This document shows positions 28,135-37,034 of a DNA stretch of 64,000 bases, in pieces. The stretch lies in NCBI RefSeq assembly GCF_028356935.1, contig NZ_CP102798.1, forward strand, positions 3,844,001 to 3,908,000. Reading direction: 5' to 3'. Position numbers and translations under genes: made by a program. This DNA is from Lysinibacillus sp. OF-1 (GTDB lineage Bacteria > Bacillota > Bacilli > Bacillales_A > Planococcaceae). Below the pieces are notes generated by a model, which saw nothing but the letters and a program-made list of their open reading frames with translations, had not been told where the DNA came from and did not search any database. How positions within the stretch are numbered: the stretch's first letter is position 1; each line of letters opens with the position of its first letter.

Positions 28135-29364
28135 TTAAAATGATTTTTCAGCCCATTCCATGGCTTCATAATATAAATGATCAATATCAACTAGTGGAAT
28201 ATTCAACTGTGTCGCTAGCTCTTCTAGACGTGGCCAATCTAACTTCCCTAGTGCGATACTAAACTCTAGATAGGGTGTCATATCCGTTTCAATGCCCAAA
28301 ATGGTGCTCGTAATATCCTCTGAGAACGGTAATTGTTGTAAAATGACCTCTATAGGTCTTTGAAGCAACGTATCAATGAGTGAAAACATGCCTACTAAGA
28401 AATATTCTGAGAAATTCTTTTTGTAAGAAAGCTTCGCTAGCTTTTCACAAACCTTTGCTCGGAATAAAGATGTACACAGCACTTCTTTAAAAAGATCAGA
28501 ATTGGCGTCTATATCGATTTCTCGCATGGCCAATAAATAGATCCATTTTCGTAAATTTGATACGCCCAGTAACACAATGGCTTGTTTAATGGAGCGTACC
28601 TTCGATTTAGATCGTTTAGATGAATTATTAATCATTTGTAATAATTTATACGTCAATGAAATATCACGTTCGATATTTTCCGCTAATAATTGGATATTTG
28701 GCTCTTCTTCTTTTAATAAAGAGATGATGTGAATATATTGAATTGTATTCGCTGGAATGTCTGTTGCTCGTATTATTTGAGGTTGTTCAAAAAAATAACC
28801 TTGAAATAACACATAGCCAGAAGATTTAGCTACTTCAAACTGATGACGCGTTTCTACTTTCTCAGCGAGTAATTGAATGTTTGGAAACTTATCCTTTACT
28901 TTAACTTCAATTTCCATTCGTTTAACGATAGATGATGCTAAAAAATCAACCTTAATATAATCAATCTGCTCAAATAATTCATCATAAATTTCCACATGCT
29001 CATCCATAATAAAATCGTCTAAAGCAATTTGGAACCCATGTTTTTTTAGCTCAATTACACGTTCCACTAACTGAGGAGTAAGTGGAACATCTTCTAGTAT
29101 CTCAATCACAACCTGTGAAGGATTTAAAAATTCATGAATGGAGCTCATCAATAAGTTTTCAGTAAAATTAACAAAACCCGGTTTACCTTTTGTTACCTCT
29201 TCAAAACCAATTGAAAGAAATGAGTTCACAAGTACGTCAATCGTTGCTGCATCTGAATCGACCATTGGAAAGGCATTGACGTTTTTGCCACGATATAATA
29301 ATTCATAAGCAACTACCTGCTCATGAAGATTAAAAATAGGCTGTCTGCCAATAAATACTTCCAT
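28135..29364 (-). CDS. EAL-HDOD signalling protein (YuxH-like)
   Basis: A 409-residue two-domain protein. The EAL-like domain (about 1-200) has YELLYRG where active c-di-GMP phosphodiesterases have EAL, and ALDDFIMD in place of the DDFG motif, so catalysis is doubtful. The HDOD domain (about 205-395: LLQMINNSSKRSKSKVRSIK and VLLGVSNLRKW) has no HD metal site. The architecture matches B. subtilis YuxH. Its likely role is signal-dependent protein interaction, not degradation of c-di-GMP. The gene is monocistronic. Confidence 0.88.
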   Translation of the reverse strand: MEVFIGRQPIFNLHEQVVAYELLYRGKNVNAFPMVDSDAATIDVLVNSFLSIGFEEVTKGKPGFVNFTENLLMSSIHEFLNPSQVVIEILEDVPLTPQLVERVIELKKHGFQIALDDFIMDEHVEIYDELFEQIDYIKVDFLASSIVKRMEIEVKVKDKFPNIQLLAEKVETRHQFEVAKSSGYVLFQGYFFEQPQIIRATDIPANTIQYIHIISLLKEEEPNIQLLAENIERDISLTYKLLQMINNSSKRSKSKVRSIKQAIVLLGVSNLRKWIYLLAMREIDIDANSDLFKEVLCTSLFRAKVCEKLAKLSYKKNFSEYFLVGMFSLIDTLLQRPIEVILQQLPFSEDITSTILGIETDMTPYLEFSIALGKLDWPRLEELATQLNIPLVDIDHLYYEAMEWAEKSF

Positions 29365-29477
29365 TTCGCTGCCCCCATTTCTTCATATTCTAGTAATATA
29401 TAGTATATCATTTTTACGACCTGTTGTTTATACTTCACACTAATTTAGTATGGTCACTATTAGACATATAACACAAG

Positions 29478-29524
29478 AAAGGACAGTCCTAGTGATGATC
29501 CATTGACCACTTTAGGACTGTCCT
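29478..29524 (-). terminator. dedA terminator
   Basis: GGACAGTCCTA (29481-29491) and TAGGACTGTCC (29513-29523) form an 11-bp stem; T-rich sequence follows on the minus strand. Confidence 0.75.
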
Positions 29525-29526
29525 CA

Positions 29527-30174
29527 TTATTTACCTACTCTAGATTTGATAGCACCAATAACTGCAGGCACAACTGATATAAAGATAATCAAAATAAGGA
29601 CAACCGAGAAGTTATCTTTAATAATAGGAATATTACCAAAGAAATAACCTAGTAATGTACAGCTGAATACCCATAATATTGCACCAAAGATATTATAAAA
29701 TAAGAAATAGCTATATTTCATTTTACTTGCACCCGCCACAAACGGGATAAATGTACGAATAAATGGCATGAAACGAGCTATAACAATCGTTTTCCCACCA
29801 TGTGTATTAAAGAATTTTTCAGCTGCCTCCATACGTTCTTTTTTAACAACTCTTCCGAGGAGGCTCTTTGGAGGGATTGATGTTCCTACCTTATGACCAA
29901 TATGATAGTTCATCGTATCTCCTAAAATAGCTGCTGCTAAAAATACAGGAATTAAAATCCACATATCAAAGGCACCCATTGCAGCTGCTAATGTTCCACT
30001 TGCAAATAGCAATGAATCACCAGGTAGGAATGGGAAAATGACAACGCCTGTCTCTACAAAAACAATCGCAAATAAAATCAGATAACTCCAATTGCCAAAA
30101 TCACGAATAATTTCTTCTAAATGCACATCGATATGCACAATAAAGCTTATTAACTCCTTAATGAGTTCTAACAT
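29527..30174 (-). CDS. DedA family membrane protein
   Basis: A 215-residue SNARE-associated/DedA protein with about five membrane helices, including re-entrant segments. FLPGDSLLFASGTLAA (about 49-64), GDTMNYHIGHKVG and the conserved FMPFIRTFIPFVAGAS (about 136-151) are family signatures. Members are proposed to flip C55-P or phosphatidylethanolamine across the membrane. The gene is single. The 250-base gap upstream holds its promoter region and the ligase terminator; nothing else is supported there. Confidence 0.92.
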   Translation of the reverse strand: MLELIKELISFIVHIDVHLEEIIRDFGNWSYLILFAIVFVETGVVIFPFLPGDSLLFASGTLAAAMGAFDMWILIPVFLAAAILGDTMNYHIGHKVGTSIPPKSLLGRVVKKERMEAAEKFFNTHGGKTIVIARFMPFIRTFIPFVAGASKMKYSYFLFYNIFGAILWVFSCTLLGYFFGNIPIIKDNFSVVLILIIFISVVPAVIGAIKSRVGK

Positions 30175-30385
30175 GTTTTTGTATGCTCTCTTTCAATAGT
30201 ATTTTTACCTAAAAGCTTTGACGTAGCTTCACATCAAAGGGTTCCAGTTTTGTACGTCTTTTTACATTACTTCCTCACTATATGACAAGCTCTTGAAAAG
30301 TATGTAGAAGATTTCACATGTTTGATTTTATCACTTACAGACAACTACTCTCAACTGATTTTACTATTATACGAATAATGTACAT

Positions 30386-30416
30386 AAAAAAAAGCTACCA
30401 TTTTTCAATAGTAGCT
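30386..30416 (-). terminator. Terminator of the acyl-CoA ligase gene
   Basis: AGCTACTATT pairs with AATGGTAGCT, then TTTTTTTT on the minus strand, 9 bases beyond the stop. Confidence 0.88.
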
Positions 30417-30424
30417 ATACTCGT

Positions 30425-31972
30425 TTAAACTTTTTCTTTTAATGAACGTCGTAATATTTTCCCTGTCGTGTTTTTCGGAAGTTCATCCAGTATCTCAATC
30501 ATCTTTGGCACCTTGTATTTCACCATATGCTTGGCACAATAAGATAGCAGATCTTCTGTCGTAGTGGCTGCTACTTCTTTTAACACAACATATGCATGTA
30601 CAGCTTCCCCTAAGTTAGGATCTGGAAAGCCTACCACCGCCGCCTCTACAATATTATTATGGGCAAACAGCACTTCCTCAACCTCACGAGGATAAACATT
30701 AAAGCCACCTACAATAATCATATCTTTTTTGCGATCGACAATGTAAAAATAGCCTTCTTCATCTACCCTAGCTAAATCCCCTGTATAGAGCCAGCCGTCG
30801 CGAATGGCCATGGCCGTTTCTTCAGGCATTTTATAGTAACCCTTCATCACATTAGGGCCACGTACAATCAGCTCGCCAACTTCGCCAACAGGTACTTCCT
30901 GACCGTTCACATCAACCACTCTATTCTCCACATTGCTTATCGATGTACCGATAGAGCCAGCTTTTCGATCACGATCAAGTGGATTAAAGCATGTAACAGG
31001 CGAAGCTTCCGATAAGCCGTATCCCTCTGACACACGCACATTAAATTTCTGTTCGAAATTATGTAAGAGTGCAACAGGTAAAGATGCCCCACCTGAAATG
31101 GCCAAACGTATTGTCGAGAAATCTTCAGGATCACCTTCAGGTAATTGATACAAGAAATTATACATGGTTGGAACACCAGCAAATACCGTTGCTTTTTGCT
31201 CTCTCGCTAAAGCAAAAATTTCAGTAGGGCTAAAGCGAGGTGTAAGTAAAACTGTTGCTCCGCTTAATAAAGGCGCATTGACCACAACGGTTAAGGCAAA
31301 TACATGAAACACTGGTAATGTAGCAATGACGCGATCATCTGCCTTGATTCCTAAATAATGGGCAACATCACGAGCATTTGAATACACATTGCCATGTGTC
31401 AGCATAGCACCCTTTGGACTACCTGTAGTTCCTGAAGTGTATAAAATAATAGCATTGTCATTATCTGCAACTTCCACAGGCTCTAAAGATTCAGCAGCAG
31501 TGGCAATGACCTGTGTAAATAAATGCGTTTTTTCTTGTGCTTGCGGTGATAACGCTGCCATTTTTTCCGCTATATCTGGCGTGGTTTCACAAACTATAAA
31601 TGTGCTTACTTGTGGAAATGCTCGTACACCCTTTTCAACTAATGGAAGCAAAGCGTCGAGTGCAATGACTGCTTTTACATCCCCGTTATGCAAAATATAA
31701 GAAATTTCATCTGGTGTATAGATTGGGTTAACTGGTATTGCTGTTGCCCCTAAACGCATTGTTGCATACAAGGCAATTAAATAGTGTGGCGTATTGCCGA
31801 GTAAAAACGCCACATGGTCCCCTTTTTCAACACCTAAATCTTGTAATCCCTTTGCAAAACGACCAACTGTATGCTCAAATTCCCCGTAAGTTGTATCTTT
31901 CCCCATAAAATGATACGCAACTTTTTCCGGCTGCTCTGTTGCCTGTTGGCGAACACGTGAAACTAAATTCAA
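30425..31972 (-). CDS. Long-chain fatty-acid-CoA ligase (YhfL/LcfB-like)
   Basis: A 515-residue adenylate-forming enzyme that activates fatty acids to acyl-CoA. The P-loop motif is YTSGTTGSPKGA (about 178-189), the A5 motif is EGYGLSEASP, A7 is LYTGDLARVDEEGY, the A8 hinge is DRKKDMIIVGGFNVYP and the A10 Lys is in PKNTTGKILRR. A FadR-like palindrome lies at its promoter, so control by fatty acyl-CoA is likely. It is near yhfH and lplJ, as in B. subtilis yhfL. Confidence 0.93.
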   Translation of the reverse strand: MNLVSRVRQQATEQPEKVAYHFMGKDTTYGEFEHTVGRFAKGLQDLGVEKGDHVAFLLGNTPHYLIALYATMRLGATAIPVNPIYTPDEISYILHNGDVKAVIALDALLPLVEKGVRAFPQVSTFIVCETTPDIAEKMAALSPQAQEKTHLFTQVIATAAESLEPVEVADNDNAIILYTSGTTGSPKGAMLTHGNVYSNARDVAHYLGIKADDRVIATLPVFHVFALTVVVNAPLLSGATVLLTPRFSPTEIFALAREQKATVFAGVPTMYNFLYQLPEGDPEDFSTIRLAISGGASLPVALLHNFEQKFNVRVSEGYGLSEASPVTCFNPLDRDRKAGSIGTSISNVENRVVDVNGQEVPVGEVGELIVRGPNVMKGYYKMPEETAMAIRDGWLYTGDLARVDEEGYFYIVDRKKDMIIVGGFNVYPREVEEVLFAHNNIVEAAVVGFPDPNLGEAVHAYVVLKEVAATTTEDLLSYCAKHMVKYKVPKMIEILDELPKNTTGKILRRSLKEKV

Positions 31973-31998
31973 TTACACCATCCCCTTATCGTATAAAA

Positions 31999-32046
31999 TG
32001 AATCGTTATTCAGTAATATTATATAAGAAATGTATCTAAAAGACAA
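31999..32046 (-). promoter_or_regulatory. Promoter and FadR-like operator of the acyl-CoA ligase gene
   Basis: TTGTCT (32041-32046), 17 bp, TATAAT (32018-32023) on the minus strand. TGAAT-CGTT-ATTCA (31999-32012) is a perfect palindrome just after the expected transcription start and resembles the TGAAT/ATTCA arms of the Bacillus FadR (TetR family) operator. Confidence 0.6.
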
Positions 32047-32114
32047 TGAATCTTTTTATTTCATGTCATAAATTACGTTAAATAATTCATTTTTTTCTCT
32101 TTTAAACAAAGACA

Positions 32115-34049
32115 TCATGAGCGGATATGTGAGATGTAACGCCAACGAATTAAATAAAAGTAGACTACTTGTATTAACACAAAGAAGCCAAAAGCAAAGA
32201 ATACTTCTTTTACAATCGAAATATTTGCTATGTCTCTCAAAATACCTTGTACCATTAGAAAAGCAAAGGCACTATGCATCATTGCAACACCCCAAGGCAA
32301 AAAGAATTGAGGAAATAAATGACGATTAACAAGCTTTTTCAGCTCCGCATCAGTTAAGCCCATGCGCTTTAACACATCAAATTTACGCTTTTCACGTTCA
32401 AGTGATGTATGCAATTTAAAATAGATAAAGCTCCCAGCCGCAAGTAAAAATACAGTGGCAACCAATACACCTACTAAAGTAAATAATGAGTAGGTAGCTA
32501 GTATATAAGAATAATTTAATCCTGCATTTTCAAAGTAAAATGGACTAAATTTATCCTTTTTAAGAAAATATAAATTGGATTCTAGATGGTCTATAGCCCT
32601 CCCGATATCTTTTGTTTCCATCCATTGTGGTATAACGAATGTAAATAGATGATAACTAGGTTGAATAATATCTTGATCAGAGATCGGATGAATCAGCTTT
32701 GCGAAGTCCTCATCACTAATGACAATTGAATTGACACTTACAATTGAACCTGGAAACACTATTTTTGGATAGACACTATCGATGGTAATCGGAATATTAT
32801 TCTCTTCTAAAACGGTGTGCACAATTCTATTTTTTAATTTTTTTAACGAATCCTCTGAATAAGGGATAAATACTGCCTCACCAGCTCCCAGGTTCAGTAA
32901 TGGATAACTATACGAAGAAAGCAAAACATTCATATCGGACTCTCGAAATACCTCCACTTCATTTCGAGTGAAAGAAGAGGTTTGCTTCACTACAATAAAA
33001 CGGGACAGCTGATAAGATAAACCTTTCTCCTCTAATTGCAGTCGCAATGAATTGATATGCTCTCGCTCAAATGGATTATCCACATCTCCTTTATAAACCA
33101 GCCCTAATGGATTTAAGCGATCATATTGAGTTGTATAGGAGGACATAGTAGCTAAAACGCCCACAGACAAAAAGGCAAGTGTTGATACCATCGTAACAAC
33201 GAAAAACATTTTCACATTATCCATCATAATATGGGTTTGTTCAGCTAGTGAGAGAAGACGGTAACGTTGCCAATGAAACTTGCGTTTTCCACGTGCTAAA
33301 TCTAAAAAGCACGGGACGGAATCACTGAAAAAATAATATGTGCCGAATGTTGCTGAAAATGGTATTAATAAAGTTAGCCAGATGAATGCCGTATGTCCTA
33401 CAACAAACGCTAAAATATACGTCGTTAAAATTAAAGCAATACCGTAAATAGCTCGGATTTTGGAATAGGTTGTTAAGCTATTTACATAATCACTGCCTTT
33501 AATAAGATCTCGTAATTTTCTCTCTCGTGTAAAATACACACTAATAAATGAAATGACGACAAACGCACTTGTAAAAACACCAATTGTTAGTAAAAACGGC
33601 TGCCAGGAAACATATAATGGTAATTCATCTAAATGCAAAATTTCTCGTACGATCATAAAAAAGAATTTTGAAAACGAGAAGCCAAACACGATACCTACAA
33701 TAATAGAGCCTGACCCAATAATCATTGTCTCTAAAAAGACAAGTCTATTCATCTGGCGCTTTTCCATTCCTAAATGCAATAAAATGGCGAATTCATGGGA
33801 TCTTGCCTCTAAAAAGGCACTCATGGAATAATACAAAAAGAATAATGTAAAGAGGACGAGAACAATTTCAGCACCCACCATCCCGATAAGTGATACCTCT
33901 CCTAATATCCCGCGCTCAATATCAGGATGAAACATTAGCATTGAATAGATAAAAAATACAGCCACAGAAAAAAAGCTTGCCATGAAAAAGGCACCATATA
34001 TCCGGCTGTTCCGCACGACATTACGGTAAGCGAATTGTCGAAAGGTCAC
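32115..34049 (-). CDS. Bce-type ABC transporter permease
   Basis: A 644-residue FtsX-like permease of the BceB/YxdM class. About ten membrane helices are arranged as a first block (20-270), a large extracytoplasmic domain (about 300-510) and a C-terminal helix block (about 520-640). In Bacillus such permeases bind antimicrobial peptides that target lipid II cycle intermediates and signal to a partner kinase. Its ATG lies 29 bases inside the ATPase gene. The peptide specificity cannot be told. Confidence 0.92.
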   Translation of the reverse strand: MTFRQFAYRNVVRNSRIYGAFFMASFFSVAVFFIYSMLMFHPDIERGILGEVSLIGMVGAEIVLVLFTLFFLYYSMSAFLEARSHEFAILLHLGMEKRQMNRLVFLETMIIGSGSIIVGIVFGFSFSKFFFMIVREILHLDELPLYVSWQPFLLTIGVFTSAFVVISFISVYFTRERKLRDLIKGSDYVNSLTTYSKIRAIYGIALILTTYILAFVVGHTAFIWLTLLIPFSATFGTYYFFSDSVPCFLDLARGKRKFHWQRYRLLSLAEQTHIMMDNVKMFFVVTMVSTLAFLSVGVLATMSSYTTQYDRLNPLGLVYKGDVDNPFEREHINSLRLQLEEKGLSYQLSRFIVVKQTSSFTRNEVEVFRESDMNVLLSSYSYPLLNLGAGEAVFIPYSEDSLKKLKNRIVHTVLEENNIPITIDSVYPKIVFPGSIVSVNSIVISDEDFAKLIHPISDQDIIQPSYHLFTFVIPQWMETKDIGRAIDHLESNLYFLKKDKFSPFYFENAGLNYSYILATYSLFTLVGVLVATVFLLAAGSFIYFKLHTSLEREKRKFDVLKRMGLTDAELKKLVNRHLFPQFFLPWGVAMMHSAFAFLMVQGILRDIANISIVKEVFFAFGFFVLIQVVYFYLIRWRYISHIRS

Positions 34050-34797
34050 CTACTTGCCCTCCTCCTAGTAAGCTCAAAACATTTAATATACGTTGGAAAA
34101 ACATTTGACGACGATCATCTCGATAAATTTCATTGAAAAATTCACCGTCTTTAATGAACAACACCCGATCACAATAGCTAGCTGCAATCGGATCATGTGT
34201 GACCATTACAATCGTCGTTTGTTTATCCTGATTGACTTTTGTTAGCAGTTCGAGCACATCACGTGAAGAATTAGAATCTAAATTACCCGTAGGCTCATCC
34301 GCTAAAATCAGACTCGGATTATGGATAAGTGCTCGACCAATAGCCGTTCTTTGTGCCTGTCCACCAGATATTTCATTTGGACGTCTATGAAGGAAAGAAG
34401 TTAAGTCGAGCTTTTCTACAATACTAGCTAGACGTTCCTCCATTACTTCTAAAGGCTGTTGGTCTAATGTTAGTGGCAGCACGATATTTTCCTCGACCGT
34501 TAGCATGTGCAAAAGATTGAAATCCTGAAACACAAAACCGAGCTGTCTTCTTCTGAAGTAAGCAAGCTCAGTTGCATTTAATTTATGTGGATTCATGCCA
34601 TCCAGTATGATTTCACCGCTAGTAGGCTCATCAATTGTCGAGATAATATTCAGCAAGGTCGTTTTGCCACTTCCGGAAGGTCCCATAACAGCTAAAAACT
34701 CCCCTTCTTCTACATCAAAGCTCAACTGATTTAATGCCCTATGTGTCACTTTACCTTCATATACTTTTGTCACATCTTTAATTTGTAAAATAGGCAT
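34021..34797 (-). CDS. Bce-type ABC transporter ATP-binding protein
   Basis: A 258-residue ATPase. Walker A is GPSGSGKTT (about 39-47), the signature is ISGGQAQR, Walker B is LILADEPTGNLDS, and the switch is VMVTHDP. The C-terminal tail (QMFFQRILNVLSLLGG) is typical of BceA homologues. Start ATG 34795-34797. It overlaps the permease start and follows the 141-residue gene by 12 bases. It powers peptide removal and signalling by the Bce complex. Confidence 0.94.
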   Translation of the reverse strand: MPILQIKDVTKVYEGKVTHRALNQLSFDVEEGEFLAVMGPSGSGKTTLLNIISTIDEPTSGEIILDGMNPHKLNATELAYFRRRQLGFVFQDFNLLHMLTVEENIVLPLTLDQQPLEVMEERLASIVEKLDLTSFLHRRPNEISGGQAQRTAIGRALIHNPSLILADEPTGNLDSNSSRDVLELLTKVNQDKQTTIVMVTHDPIAASYCDRVLFIKDGEFFNEIYRDDRRQMFFQRILNVLSLLGGGQVGDLSTIRLP

Positions 34798-34809
34798 ACG
34801 TCATTCACC

Positions 34810-35235
34810 TTATTTCTTCATTAATTCTAAGGATTGTGGTAAAAGCCACTGTAATACGACCTCAAAGCCGATTTGAAAATGAGGCTCTGTTAATGTCAGA
34901 ACGGACTCTTCCTCTACTAAACTAAAGCAATGCTCCCCAACAATCACATCCCAAGCATCTATTTCTCCCTCTAGGATCTCACCGCACACAGTATAATACC
35001 CACTGTACATCATCTGTTGACCTTCGATAGGAAATGCATTCAATAATGTAGGTTGCTGTAAGTTTAACCCAAGCTTATTTGAAAAATGCAATAGTTCTTC
35101 ATCGAGCCTCTCATTTGCCTTCAAGAAATTTTGATAAGCAAAATGATCCCCCTCTTGCATTTGTGTCATATAAAGAGCTTTTGTTTTCTCCTTATCAATA
35201 GTTAATACCCAATCTTCTATACGTACTTCTCCCAT
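34810..35235 (-). CDS. Unknown cytosolic protein inserted in the Bce module (141 aa)
   Basis: A 141-residue acidic protein with no signal peptide, no membrane helix and no motif that I recognise. It reads as alternating helix and strand, with many Glu residues, a central YSGYYTVCGEILEG stretch and a hydrophobic end (FEVVLQWLLP). It has a good ribosome binding site (GGGGGCG) and tight spacing: 11 bases after the kinase stop and 12 bases before the ATPase start. So it belongs to the operon. Standard Bce loci run regulator-kinase-ATPase-permease without it. A link to kinase or transporter control is inference only. Confidence 0.82.
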   Translation of the reverse strand: MGEVRIEDWVLTIDKEKTKALYMTQMQEGDHFAYQNFLKANERLDEELLHFSNKLGLNLQQPTLLNAFPIEGQQMMYSGYYTVCGEILEGEIDAWDVIVGEHCFSLVEEESVLTLTEPHFQIGFEVVLQWLLPQSLELMKK

Positions 35236-35246
35236 CCTAGCGCCCC

Positions 35247-36230
35247 CTAATTTGTAAATGTCACTGTCACAATTGTCCCTTTTCCTACCTCTGATGTAAT
35301 AGCCAATTCATGTCCTAGCTTTTCACAGATTTCTTTGGCTAAATAAAGGCCCATCCCAGTAGATTCTCCTGTTTTCCGCCCATTTTCACCAGTAAAAAAG
35401 GCTTTCGTAACACGTGAAAGATCAGAAGCTGGAATCCCAATTCCCTCATCGCAAATGGCTAGCTGTACATAGTCATCCTTTTCAATGGCAGAAATCACAA
35501 TTTTTTTATTGCTTTCAAACGTGTATTTCACCGCATTTGTAATAAATTGGCCAAGAATGAAGCGAAGCCATTTCGAATCACTGGCAACAATAAGATCATC
35601 CTCAATATGAATTTCTGGGAAAACTCTTTTCGTAATAAATAAACGTTTATTTTCATTAACAGTTGCAGTGACAATTGCTTTCAACGCAACCTGTTCCACT
35701 TGCATATCATCCTCAAAATTTTCTAAACGTGCATTAACAAGCACCATGTCCAAGCCTCTACGTAAACGATCAATTTCCTCCTGTACGTTCTTTTTATCCA
35801 GAGGTCGGTCATCCTGTAATAATAATTCAATGACTGAAATAGGTGTTTTCATTTGATGCACCCATTGGTTCATAAACTGATCATGTCTTTTTTGACTTGC
35901 ATATAGCGCATGCAGCTCATGCTGATAAAGGCGATACAACTCGTGCATGTACTTTTCGGTTTGCATAGCTTCTGGCGTTTTTGCGTTTTTTTGTAGCACA
36001 TCCTCCATTGCTGTTGGGAGATGAGTGATTTTCATCAAATAACGTTGGCGCATTAAATAACGCACAAGTAAAAATGAAGCTAATAAGACAAGGCTAATAC
36101 AGAAGGAATAAATAGCTGTATCAATATTTCGAAAGCCATCTAGCATATAAATGACCATAATGAAGCCAACTAATAAGAGCTGGAACACAATAAATGATGC
36201 ATAGTCACGTAAGAATAATTTCCAGCCCAC
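35247..36230 (-). CDS. Intramembrane-sensing histidine kinase (BceS-like)
   Basis: A 327-residue kinase with two N-terminal membrane helices (about 12-31 and 37-56) joined by a very short loop, so there is no external sensor domain. The H-box is WVHQMKTPISVIE (about 128-140), the N-box NAVKYTF, G1 DEGIGIP and G2 GMGLYLAKE. Kinases of this type receive their signal from the Bce permease. The ATG shares one base with the regulator stop. Confidence 0.94.
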   Translation of the reverse strand: MGWKLFLRDYASFIVFQLLLVGFIMVIYMLDGFRNIDTAIYSFCISLVLLASFLLVRYLMRQRYLMKITHLPTAMEDVLQKNAKTPEAMQTEKYMHELYRLYQHELHALYASQKRHDQFMNQWVHQMKTPISVIELLLQDDRPLDKKNVQEEIDRLRRGLDMVLVNARLENFEDDMQVEQVALKAIVTATVNENKRLFITKRVFPEIHIEDDLIVASDSKWLRFILGQFITNAVKYTFESNKKIVISAIEKDDYVQLAICDEGIGIPASDLSRVTKAFFTGENGRKTGESTGMGLYLAKEICEKLGHELAITSEVGKGTIVTVTFTN

Positions 36231-36934
36231 TATAGCTCACCTGCGCTTAATATGAACCGATAGCCCGCACCACGTACAGTTTCAATTGTTGATGCTATGT
36301 GATAATCTGCTAACTTTTTTCGTACGCGCGTCATATTAACATTCAACGTGTTCTCATCGACAAATGCCTGATCGTCCCAGAGCTCCTCTAGTAGCTGTTC
36401 ACGCGTCACGACTTTCGGTGCATTTCCCATAAGCAGCTCTAAAATGATGCATTCTTTTTTCTGAAGTGGAATTTCTAAATCATTTTTATGTAGCTCCATT
36501 CTTTCTAAATGAAGTACAAGCTGTCCTTGCTTGATTGTCCGTTCCTCTTGCCTTGCTGCATACTCACCATATGTACGGCGTAGATGACTACGGATTTTAG
36601 CCAAAACAATTTCATAGTTAAATGGCTTTGTAATGAAATCGTCGCCCCCATTTTCAAGCGCAAAAATTTGGTCCATTTCCCCAGAGCGAGCAGAAATGAA
36701 AATAATCGGGCATGTTGTAAGCTGGCGTAGCTGGCGACACCAATAATAGCCGTCATAAGCAGGTAAATTTATATCAAGCAGCACCATATGTGGATTAAAT
36801 GCTGTAAATTCTTCGATGAGATGATCAAATTCTTGAATTGTTGCAACTTCGTATTGATATTTTCTAAGCGTTTCCGCTAGTAATGATGCAATCTTGACAT
36901 CATCTTCTACTATGAATATTCGATGCTTTTCCAT
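36230..36934 (-). CDS. OmpR-family response regulator (BceR-like)
   Basis: A 234-residue regulator. Receiver (1 to about 115): acidic pocket VEDDVK, phospho-acceptor Asp in MVLLDIN (about 54), Thr/Ser in IIFISAR, Lys in ITKPF. Winged helix C-terminus (about 130-230, ending ETVRGAGYRF). First gene of the operon: regulator-kinase-141 aa-ATPase-permease. The promoter region is squeezed into about 100 bases shared with the lplJ terminator; a TACAAT -10 is visible but the -35 is weak. Confidence 0.94.
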   Translation of the reverse strand: MEKHRIFIVEDDVKIASLLAETLRKYQYEVATIQEFDHLIEEFTAFNPHMVLLDINLPAYDGYYWCRQLRQLTTCPIIFISARSGEMDQIFALENGGDDFITKPFNYEIVLAKIRSHLRRTYGEYAARQEERTIKQGQLVLHLERMELHKNDLEIPLQKKECIILELLMGNAPKVVTREQLLEELWDDQAFVDENTLNVNMTRVRKKLADYHIASTIETVRGAGYRFILSAGEL

Positions 36935-36964
36935 ATCAACACTCCTTTCTTTCTATATTGTATC

Positions 36965-37003
36965 AAAAAAAGGTTCGACGACATAATTGTCAGCGAACCT
37001 TTA
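36965..37003 (-). terminator. lplJ terminator
   Basis: AGGTTCG (36971-36977) and CGAACCT (36994-37000) flank inner GACA/TGTC pairing; TTTTTTT follows on the minus strand. It lies in the promoter region of the Bce operon. Confidence 0.78.
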
Positions 37004-37034
37004 GGCTAAAACATTACACGAAACCGTATTTTCC

